Positions 53,534 through 60,788 of a DNA stretch of 64,000 nucleotides are shown here, piece after piece. The first letter of the stretch is position 1, and each line of letters begins with the position of its first letter. The position numbers were made by a program, and so were the translations under genes. The notes beneath the pieces were generated by a model that saw nothing but the letters and a program-made list of their open reading frames with translations, had not been told where the DNA came from and searched no databases. The stretch is from SB15 sp964639245 (GTDB taxonomy: Bacteria; Chloroflexota; Anaerolineae; Aggregatilineales; J027): the NCBI GenBank assembly GCA_964639245.1, contig CAZXCU010000010.1, positions 138,977 to 202,976 of the forward strand. Direction: 5' to 3'.

Positions 53534-54394
53534 ATGGATACCGACTTTACCGCAGTGCAATCACAGGCTGAATTGGACTTTCAACGCGCCAGAACACGAG
53601 CATTCTGGGGCGATTTGCTTGACCGCTTGACGGGCAAAAAAGTAGACCTGCTCAGTTTTGAGGAAGTTAAACAAAAACTCCGCCTGCGCGATGACCGCTA
53701 CTTGGGATTGCAAGACATTCCTCTGGATAAAATTGTCGGAAGTGTCGGACGATACAACGACTTTAACCGCCAATTTTTCCCCAAAAAATCCATCAACAAA
53801 GAACGCTGGAAAGCTGTTGATGCGATGACGATGAGCATGACAGGCTTACCCCCTATTGAAGTCTATAAGGTGGGAGATGTGTATTTTGTGGTGGATGGCA
53901 ACCATCGGGTGTCGGTGGCACGCGCCAACGACATGGAAACCATCCAAGCGTATGTCACCGAATATAAAACCGATGTGCCGTTGGACAAGGACACCAAAAC
54001 GGATGATTTGTTCCTCAAGGCGGCGTATGCCGATTTTCTTGCCAAAACCCAGCTCAAGCGGCTGCGCCCCGAAGCGGAAGTTCTGCTAACCGAACCGGGA
54101 CGCTACCCACAAATTTTGAATCACATTGAAGTGCATCACTATTTTTTGGGGTTGGACTGTGACTGTACGCCCACATTGGATGAGGCGGTGGCTAGCTGGT
54201 ATGACAACGTGTATTTACCTATGGTCAACGCCATCCGTAAACACAAAATGCTCAAGGAATTTCCCGGACGCACCGAAGCCGATATGTATGTTTGGCTGAC
54301 CAAGCACCAAGGTACCATGCACGAGGTTTACGGCGGGGATGTCATGACTCCCGATGAAACTGTAGATGATTTCATCGAAAAATTGCGCGGGTAA
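53534..54394 (+). CDS. ParB/sulfiredoxin-fold protein (DUF4032-like)
   Basis: 286 residues. A central ParB-like nuclease fold (about 60-155) includes DIPLDKIVGSVGR and YFVVDGNHRVSVARAND, the latter matching the ParB GxxR nucleotide-binding box as GNHR. A C-terminal helical region (about 190-286) follows. Proteins of this kind may bind CTP or ATP, but the role is unknown. It has a GAGGG ribosome site and sits between the metallophosphoesterase and the molybdenum hydroxylase genes. Confidence 0.65.
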   Translation: MDTDFTAVQSQAELDFQRARTRAFWGDLLDRLTGKKVDLLSFEEVKQKLRLRDDRYLGLQDIPLDKIVGSVGRYNDFNRQFFPKKSINKERWKAVDAMTMSMTGLPPIEVYKVGDVYFVVDGNHRVSVARANDMETIQAYVTEYKTDVPLDKDTKTDDLFLKAAYADFLAKTQLKRLRPEAEVLLTEPGRYPQILNHIEVHHYFLGLDCDCTPTLDEAVASWYDNVYLPMVNAIRKHKMLKEFPGRTEADMYVWLTKHQGTMHEVYGGDVMTPDETVDDFIEKLRG

Positions 54395-54454
54395 GCCCAC
54401 CCTATCCTGCCTCCATGTGTTAAGATTATCAGACGACAATTGGAAAGATAATGT

Positions 54455-55891
54455 ATGTGGCGTAATTATTTTTCGGTGACTTCGGTGGCAGAAGCACTGG
54501 ATTTACTTCAACAACATGGCGCGGAAGCGCGGGTGATTGCCGGGGGAACAGATCTGATTCTGGAGATGGAACGCGGCGCACGTCACGGGGTGGAAACGGT
54601 GATTGATATTTCGCGGGTTCCCGACCTTGACCAAATTTCACTCACGGGTAATCAAATTACAATTGGGGCGCTGGTCACGCATAATCATGTCGTGGACAGC
54701 GATTTGATTCAAAAACGGGCGCTGCCGCTTGCCCAAGCCTGCTGGGAAGTTGGCGCACCGCAGATTCGCAATCGGGCAACCATCGCAGGGAATGTGATTA
54801 CCGCCAGCCCTGCCAACGATACCATTACCCCCTTGATGGCGCTCAATGCCAGTGTGACTCTGGCTTCTACACAGGGAGAGCGCACAGTCAAATTGGCTGA
54901 TTTTTACACGGGCTACCGTCGAACAGTCATGCGTCCTGACGAACTGTTGACACACATCAGCTTGGATGCCCTGCCCGAAAATCAAGCAGGTATTTTCCTA
55001 AAATTAGCCCTGCGCCGCGCACAGGCCATTTCGGTTTTAAACGTGACGGCGATTCTAGGTTTTGAAGACGCACACCATCGCATGTCACCTATCAACAAAG
55101 CTGTGGTGACAATGGGCTGTGTTGCGCCAACCATCATTCATCTGCCGGCGGTGGAGGAATTTTTGCAGGGGCAAACCCTCACTGAGGAGACAATCTTGCA
55201 AGCCGCCCGCCTTGCTGCCTCCATTCCGCATCCAATTGACGATGTACGTGGCACCGCCGACTATCGGGTTGAAATGACAGGTGTATATCTGAGTCGGGCG
55301 CTGCGGCGTTTACGTGACCAGCAAGAAGCGCTGGCTTGGCCTGAACACCCCGCTATGCTCTGGGGCGAACATCAAGGACGGGTGAGTCATCCCCTGCCCG
55401 CGCTGGTGCATCACGAACGCGATGAATCCGATACGATTACTACCACTGTCAATGGACAAGCCTATACGGTGACGGGCGGAACGCATAAAACCCTGCTGCG
55501 CTTTTTGCGGGAAGATTTAAAACTCACCGGGACAAAAGAAGGCTGTGCCGAAGGCGAGTGCGGTGCATGTACTGTCATTTTGGATGATATGGCAGTGATG
55601 GCCTGTATGGTTGCTGCACCCCGCGCTCATGGGGCCAATCTTGTGACGGTTGAAGGGTTGGCAGGTGAAGATGGCACTTTGCATCCTATCCAACAGGGGT
55701 TTGTGGAGACGGGGGCGGTGCAGTGTGGTTTTTGCACCCCCGGCTTTTTGATGTCTGGCGCAAAATTGCTGGAGGACATCCCCAACCCCACCCGCGCCCA
55801 GATAGAACAAAGTATTTCGGGGAATCTGTGCCGTTGCACAGGGTATTATAAAATAGTTGAAGCGTTCGAGTTAGCACAGCAAAAGGATTAA
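54455..55891 (+). CDS. Fused FAD-binding and 2Fe-2S subunit of a xanthine dehydrogenase-family hydroxylase
   Basis: 478 residues. N-terminal FAD domain of the CoxM type (about 1-290): VIAGGTDLI, TIGALVTHNH and RNRATIAGNVITASPANDT bind FAD. C-terminal CoxS-type domain (about 325-478): first cluster CAEGECGACT with a later AVMAC, second cluster CGFCTPG and CRCTG. These are normally two genes or are arranged FeS-FAD; here the order is FAD then FeS in one chain. It passes electrons from the molybdopterin subunit to an acceptor. Confidence 0.9.
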   Translation: MWRNYFSVTSVAEALDLLQQHGAEARVIAGGTDLILEMERGARHGVETVIDISRVPDLDQISLTGNQITIGALVTHNHVVDSDLIQKRALPLAQACWEVGAPQIRNRATIAGNVITASPANDTITPLMALNASVTLASTQGERTVKLADFYTGYRRTVMRPDELLTHISLDALPENQAGIFLKLALRRAQAISVLNVTAILGFEDAHHRMSPINKAVVTMGCVAPTIIHLPAVEEFLQGQTLTEETILQAARLAASIPHPIDDVRGTADYRVEMTGVYLSRALRRLRDQQEALAWPEHPAMLWGEHQGRVSHPLPALVHHERDESDTITTTVNGQAYTVTGGTHKTLLRFLREDLKLTGTKEGCAEGECGACTVILDDMAVMACMVAAPRAHGANLVTVEGLAGEDGTLHPIQQGFVETGAVQCGFCTPGFLMSGAKLLEDIPNPTRAQIEQSISGNLCRCTGYYKIVEAFELAQQKD

Positions 55892-55896
55892 ACCTC

Positions 55897-56325
55897 ATGG
55901 TTAAACAGGCAGAAAAGAAAAAGCCCGCCCGTTATTCTATTCTTCCCGCGATGGGCTTGGTACTCGCAATTACCTATGGTGTTATTGCATTTTTTCTTGG
56001 CCCGATTTTATTTGATTTGGCGATCGAAAATTCCGCCGATTTTGCACAGAGTGTTGGAACTACAGAACCGCGATACATTGAACTTGGCATCAGCCTCGTT
56101 GTTTGGCTGCTGATGCTTGTGCTTTCGATGTTTATTGTGTCTGCGGCGATTGGCGAAGACCCCGAAGAAGAAATGCGGATGATTAAACCGCGTGCTGACG
56201 ACCCGAAAGCCGTCAAACGCTATATTCAGTACCAAGAAAAACTCGCCAAAACCCGTCGCCAGCAAATCGAAGAGTTGAAGAAAAAACAGGCCAAAGAGGA
56301 AGCTAAACAAAAGAAAAGTAAGTAA
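55897..56325 (+). CDS. Small membrane protein between hydroxylase subunits, unknown
   Basis: 142 residues: two membrane helices (about 15-35 and 64-86) followed by a strongly charged, Lys/Glu/Gln-rich helix (about 105-142) that probably forms a coiled coil on the cytoplasmic side. It starts 5 bases after the FAD/FeS gene and ends 2 bases before the molybdopterin subunit gene, so it must be co-expressed with them. It could tether the hydroxylase to the membrane (inference). No known family. Confidence 0.7.
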   Translation: MVKQAEKKKPARYSILPAMGLVLAITYGVIAFFLGPILFDLAIENSADFAQSVGTTEPRYIELGISLVVWLLMLVLSMFIVSAAIGEDPEEEMRMIKPRADDPKAVKRYIQYQEKLAKTRRQQIEELKKKQAKEEAKQKKSK

Positions 56326-56327
56326 CA

Positions 56328-58547
56328 ATGTCACTCATTGGAAAAAATATCCTTCGTAAAGATGCTGTCGGCAAGGTCACAGGCGAAACCCCCTATCCCA
56401 GTGACCTTGATTTTGATGACCAACTCTGGATGAAAATTCTTTTTTCGGCGCGTCCCCATGCGCGTATTTTGTCGGTGGATACGAGCGCCGCGCTTGCCTA
56501 TCCCGGTGTGGTGGCGGTTTTCACAGCACCAGATGTGCCTAAAAATGAATATGGGCTGATTATGCCCGACCAACCCGTTTTGTGTGGTTTGGGCAGCAAC
56601 AAACTCGGCGCGGAGGTGGTGCGCTGCTACATGGATATGGTGGCGTTGGTGGTGGCGGAAACCGAAGAAATTGCCACTGCCGCCCGTGCGTTAATCCATG
56701 TGGAATATGAAGATTTACCTGCGGTTTTTGACCCGCATCAGGCCATGCAGGAGGGCGCACCACAACTTCACGACAATACGCCGAATAATGTTCTGTGCCA
56801 CTATGTGATTCGCAAAGGGGATATGGAACAGGGCTGGCAGGATGCCGAAGTCACTGTCGAAGGCGAATTTCATACCGGCTATCAAGAACATGCCTACCTG
56901 CAACCGGAAGCGGGCATTGGCTACATGGATGAGGAAGGCCGTGTTACCGTCCTTGTGGCAGGCCAATGGACACACGAAGACCAAGAGCAAATTGCTCATG
57001 CGCTCGATTTGCCTTTAGAAAAAGTGCGTGTGGTGTATCCAGCCATTGGCGGGGCATTTGGCGGGCGGGAAGATATGTCTGTGCAGATTGTGCTGGCGCT
57101 GGCAGCCTATAAACTTCAACGCCCGGTTAAAATTATCTGGAGTCGGGAAGAATCGATTCAATATCATCACAAGCGGCATCCTGTTTCTATTAAAGCCAAG
57201 TGGGGCGCACGCAAGGATGGAAAACTGGTTGCCATGCAAGCCGAAGTCATTGGTGATGCCGGCGGCTATGCCTATACCAGCACTAAAGTTATGGGCAACG
57301 CCAATTTGATGGTTTCTGGCCCGTATGAAGTCCCCAATGCCCATATCGATACATATGCGATTTACACCAATAACATTCCCACCGGGGCATTTCGTGGATT
57401 TGGTGGGCCACAGGGCGCATATGCTGCTGAAGGCATGATGAATCGCCTTGCCGATGCTTTAGGCATGGATCCGTTGGAGATTCGCCTACGGAATGTGTTA
57501 CAGGAAGGTAGCCTGACAACGGTTGGAACCCCCCTTCCCAAAGGCGTTTCGATTACACAGGTGGTCGAAAAATGCGGCCTCGAAAGCGGTTACTGGCAGC
57601 GCAACAACAGCACTTTCCACTACCAGCCTGTGCAGCAACCCGCCGAGTCTTCCAAACGACGCGGGGTGGGGATTGCCTGTGCGTTTAAAAATGTCGGGTT
57701 TAGTTTTGGTGCGCCGGAACACTGTTGGGGAACAATTGAAATTCATGGCACATCTGAAATTGAAAAAGTCATTGTGCGCCATGCTGCCGCCGATGTGGGA
57801 CAGGGAGTGCATACCATTCTGGTGCAAATGACTGCCGAAGCGGTGGGTGTGCCAATGGAGAAAGTCGAACTCATTGCCAGCGACACCGCCTATACGGATA
57901 ATTCGGGGAGTGCTTCGGCATCCCGTTTAACCTTCATGGCAGGCAATGCGATTCGCGGTGCGGCTGAAATTGCTGTCCAAAAATGGCAGGATGAAGAACG
58001 TCCGGCGGTGGGGGTGTACAAATATCGTCCGCCCAAAACCACGCCCTATGACCCCAAAACAGGTCGCGCAGAACCGAATTTTGCCTATGGTTATGTGGCA
58101 CAGGTGGTCGAAGTCGAAGTCGATATTGAAACAGGGCATGTGGATTTAGTGCGTGTTATCAGCGCCAACGATGTAGGACGCGCCATCAATCCGCAGCAGG
58201 TACAGGGACAAATTGAAGGCGCAGTGGTACAGGCACAGGGTTATGCCATCATGGAAAATTTGGTCTCCAGAGAAGGCAAAATTTTAAATCCCTACCTCTC
58301 TACCTATCTCATTCCCACTGTGTATGATATTCCTAGAGAAATAAAATCGGTCATTCTGGAATATGCTGACCCCATCGGCCCATGGGGAGCGCGGGGTATG
58401 GCGGAAATGCCATTTATGCCGCTTGCCCCGGCAATTGCCGATGCCGTTCACGATGCAACAGGAGTCTGGATTGACCGTATCCCCCTCACACCAGATCGAG
58501 TCGTCAAAGCATTACGAGAACACGGTATTGGTGTGGCTTTTTCCTAA
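56328..58547 (+). CDS. Molybdopterin-binding subunit of a xanthine dehydrogenase-family hydroxylase
   Basis: 739 residues. N-terminal aldehyde oxidase/xanthine dehydrogenase hammerhead (KVTGETPYPSDLDFDDQLWMK), cofactor-binding GGAFGGREDM (about 237), GAFRGFGGPQGAYAAE (about 355), QGVHTILVQ and a C-terminal GARGMAEMPFMPLAPA, in which the Glu would be the catalytic base. The motif differs from the GEPP form of true xanthine dehydrogenase, so the substrate may be another purine or N-heterocycle. YqeB and YqeC genes follow, suggesting a selenium-containing cofactor. Confidence 0.92.
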   Translation: MSLIGKNILRKDAVGKVTGETPYPSDLDFDDQLWMKILFSARPHARILSVDTSAALAYPGVVAVFTAPDVPKNEYGLIMPDQPVLCGLGSNKLGAEVVRCYMDMVALVVAETEEIATAARALIHVEYEDLPAVFDPHQAMQEGAPQLHDNTPNNVLCHYVIRKGDMEQGWQDAEVTVEGEFHTGYQEHAYLQPEAGIGYMDEEGRVTVLVAGQWTHEDQEQIAHALDLPLEKVRVVYPAIGGAFGGREDMSVQIVLALAAYKLQRPVKIIWSREESIQYHHKRHPVSIKAKWGARKDGKLVAMQAEVIGDAGGYAYTSTKVMGNANLMVSGPYEVPNAHIDTYAIYTNNIPTGAFRGFGGPQGAYAAEGMMNRLADALGMDPLEIRLRNVLQEGSLTTVGTPLPKGVSITQVVEKCGLESGYWQRNNSTFHYQPVQQPAESSKRRGVGIACAFKNVGFSFGAPEHCWGTIEIHGTSEIEKVIVRHAAADVGQGVHTILVQMTAEAVGVPMEKVELIASDTAYTDNSGSASASRLTFMAGNAIRGAAEIAVQKWQDEERPAVGVYKYRPPKTTPYDPKTGRAEPNFAYGYVAQVVEVEVDIETGHVDLVRVISANDVGRAINPQQVQGQIEGAVVQAQGYAIMENLVSREGKILNPYLSTYLIPTVYDIPREIKSVILEYADPIGPWGARGMAEMPFMPLAPAIADAVHDATGVWIDRIPLTPDRVVKALREHGIGVAFS

Positions 58548-59370
58548 TCTTCCGGTGGTCATCCGGGGGGCGGGCGACCTTGCCAGTGGGGTCGCCTACC
58601 GCCTGTTCAAAGCGGGTTTTCCCGTGATGATGCTCGAACGCCCCCGCCCGCTTTTTGTACGTCGCACGGTCAGTTTTGGCAATGCGATTTTTGAAGGGGG
58701 ACACTATGAAGTTGAAGGCATCCCGTCGGTTTTGCTGGATCAATTTACCCGCTTTCCGACGGACTCTGTTGGCCTTTTGATTGATGAGGCGGGTGAAATT
58801 CTCCCCACGATAAAACCCATGGTGGTGGTGGATGCCCGAATGCAAAAATCACCGCTTGATACCCGCCTGACGGATGCACCTTTGGTCATTGGCATGGGGC
58901 CGGGTTATAGTGCGGGTGAACACTGTCATGCGGTCATCGAAACCCATCGTGGACACCGTTTGGGGCGGGTTATCTGGCAAGGGACAGCCGAACCCGATAC
59001 TGGTACACCGGGTAAAGTTTCCGGGTATGCAGCCGAACGGGTCTTACGTGCGCCCATTTCCGGCTATGTGATTCCGGCAGATGGCATCGCCATTGGCAGC
59101 CATGTGGAACAAAATCAACGGATTGCGACTATTGAACAGTATGAAATTCGTGCGCCTTTTCCGGGCATGATTCGCGGGTTGATGCACCCAAGCGTCTGGG
59201 CAGAAAAAAATATCAAAATTGGCGATATTGACCCGCGTGATGATCTCTCCTATTGCTACACTATTTCCGACAAAGCGCTGGCGATTGGCGGCGGTGTTTT
59301 AGAAGCCATCCTCAGCGCTCCAAGCATCCGAAAAATTTTACCCACATTGGAGTCCCATGCTGCTCTCTAA
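58531..59370 (+). CDS. yqeB: YqeB, selenium-dependent molybdenum hydroxylase accessory protein
   Basis: About 279 residues (GTG at 58531 preferred; TTG at 58528 or GTG at 58555 possible). It begins VVIRGAGDLASGVAYRLFKAGF, a Rossmann-like opening diagnostic of YqeB, and contains GPGYSAGEHCHAVIETHRGHRLGRV and a biotinyl-like IATIEQYEIRAPFPGMIRG segment. YqeB is a marker of selenium-dependent molybdenum hydroxylases, but its biochemical role is unproved. The start overlaps the molybdopterin subunit end. The open frame upstream is out-of-frame reading of that gene. Confidence 0.87.
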   Translation: MWLFPNLPVVIRGAGDLASGVAYRLFKAGFPVMMLERPRPLFVRRTVSFGNAIFEGGHYEVEGIPSVLLDQFTRFPTDSVGLLIDEAGEILPTIKPMVVVDARMQKSPLDTRLTDAPLVIGMGPGYSAGEHCHAVIETHRGHRLGRVIWQGTAEPDTGTPGKVSGYAAERVLRAPISGYVIPADGIAIGSHVEQNQRIATIEQYEIRAPFPGMIRGLMHPSVWAEKNIKIGDIDPRDDLSYCYTISDKALAIGGGVLEAILSAPSIRKILPTLESHAAL

Positions 59371-60712
59371 AGCCCTCGACATTCAACGCGGCGACATGGT
59401 AGCTTTTGTAGGGGCGGGCGGCAAAACTTCCGCGCTCACCCGTTTGGGACATGAACTGAAAGCCCAAAATTGGCGGGTGTTAGCCACCACTACCACCCGA
59501 ATCGCGGAAAAAGAACTTGCCTCTTTTCCTCATACGCTCTCTGTAGAAGAAATTCGCACCCCGCAAATTTTATCCGATGCGCTGAGTCAGCATGGATTTA
59601 TTTTTATTTATGAGCGCCTCTGGGGGGGAAAAGCAGTTGGCATCGCGCCGGATTATATTTCTCAACTCGCCGACGCGGTGGATTCTGATACGATTTTGAT
59701 TGAAGCAGATGGTTCACGCCGTCTCGCCCTCAAAGCCCCGCGTGACCACGAACCCGTGATTCCACCGGATGCAACGCTGGTTGTGCCTGTCGCAGGGATG
59801 AATATTGTCGGTCAGCCATTTAACAGCACCACGGTTTATAACGTCGAAAAAATCGTGGAGCGCTACGGTTTTCCGCTTGAGCAACCGATTCAACCCGCGT
59901 GGATTGCCCAGATTATCCGCGATGAAACGCTGGGTTTACAGGGGATTCCGCCCCATGCGCGGATTGTGCCGTTGCTCAATCAAACCGGAACGCACATGAT
60001 AGACCGCCTCAAAGCCCGTCGTACTGCCCAGAATATCCTCAAAGAGCCGCGCATTCATGCGGTAGCGGTGGGTAGTGTACGCCGCAAAAAACATCCTGTT
60101 TACGAAGTTCAGCGCCGTGTGGCGGCGATTATCCTTGCCGCTGGACTTTCGCGTCGGATGGGACGTTCCAAGCCCCTGCTCCCATGGGGACGCAAAACCG
60201 TTATTGAAACCATTGCTGAACGCATCAATTTACTCCGATTGGCTGATGCAGTCGTGGTGACAGGCTACGAGTCGGTCAAAGTCAATTTAGCGCTCAAAAA
60301 ATCGGGGATTCGCACCGTTTATAATCCTGACTATGCCACAGGCGAAATGCTCTCCTCCATGAAAGCCGGACTCAGCGCTCTTGATGACTCCATTGCGGCC
60401 TGCCTGATTTTTTTAGGCGACCAGCCCAACATCAACGCCCGTTTGGTGACTGAAATTTTGATTGCCTATGCTGAAGGGCGCGGAACGATTGTGGCACCGA
60501 GTTTTAACCATCGGCGCGGACACCCCATTTTGATTGACCGCCGCTACTGGCAGGAAATTTTGAATTTGCCCGATGGCAGCGCCCCGCGTGATGTGATTAA
60601 CGCTTATGCTGCCCACACTGCTTATATTCAAGCCAGAGATGATTCGGTGTTGAACGACATGGACACCCCCGAAGAATACCGCGAAGCCCTCCGCCGTGCC
60701 GGATTAATGTAG
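59357..60712 (+). CDS. Fusion: YqeC (putative selenium cofactor protein) and MocA-like cytidylyltransferase
   Basis: 451 residues. The N-terminal YqeC domain (1-235) has the P-loop-like GAGGKTS (19-25), ATTTTRI (43-49) and IEADGSRRLALKAP. The C-terminal MocA/NTP_transf_3 domain (about 252-451) has ILAAGLSRRMGRSKPLLPW and the metal-binding GDQPNI. MocA transfers CMP to molybdopterin for the cytosine form of the cofactor. Both functions mature the hydroxylase cofactor, and in E. coli they are separate genes. The start overlaps yqeB by 14 bases. Confidence 0.9.
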   Translation: MLLSKALDIQRGDMVAFVGAGGKTSALTRLGHELKAQNWRVLATTTTRIAEKELASFPHTLSVEEIRTPQILSDALSQHGFIFIYERLWGGKAVGIAPDYISQLADAVDSDTILIEADGSRRLALKAPRDHEPVIPPDATLVVPVAGMNIVGQPFNSTTVYNVEKIVERYGFPLEQPIQPAWIAQIIRDETLGLQGIPPHARIVPLLNQTGTHMIDRLKARRTAQNILKEPRIHAVAVGSVRRKKHPVYEVQRRVAAIILAAGLSRRMGRSKPLLPWGRKTVIETIAERINLLRLADAVVVTGYESVKVNLALKKSGIRTVYNPDYATGEMLSSMKAGLSALDDSIAACLIFLGDQPNINARLVTEILIAYAEGRGTIVAPSFNHRRGHPILIDRRYWQEILNLPDGSAPRDVINAYAAHTAYIQARDDSVLNDMDTPEEYREALRRAGLM

Positions 60713-60727
60713 GTTTGATTAGCTAAA

Positions 60728-60738
60728 TTGCACAAGCA
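60728..60738. repeat. Left copy of an 11-bp direct repeat flanking the AT-rich island
   Basis: TTGCACAAGCA occurs here, just after the yqeC-mocA stop where base composition becomes AT-rich, and again at 63914-63924. It could be an attachment or target-site duplication, but a chance match cannot be excluded. Confidence 0.3.
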
Positions 60739-60757
60739 AGATTTTAATATCATAGCT

Positions 60758-60763
60758 TATAAT
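60758..60763 (+). promoter_or_regulatory. Candidate -10 box for the TIR gene
   Basis: A perfect TATAAT lies 25 bases before the TIR gene start, with AGAGG as ribosome site between. No good -35 box is found at 16-18 bases, so the call is weak in an AT-rich setting. Confidence 0.35.
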
Positions 60764-60788
60764 TAATTTTTATAGAGGTTACAAATTT

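Noticed and set aside
58363..58530. Upstream extension of yqeB
   Set aside because: Out-of-frame reading of the molybdopterin subunit gene; similarity to YqeB starts only near 58540.
60728..60763. TTGCAC plus TATAAT as a paired promoter for the TIR gene
   Set aside because: The spacer is 24 bases, outside the normal 16-18. Only the -10 box is kept, at low confidence.
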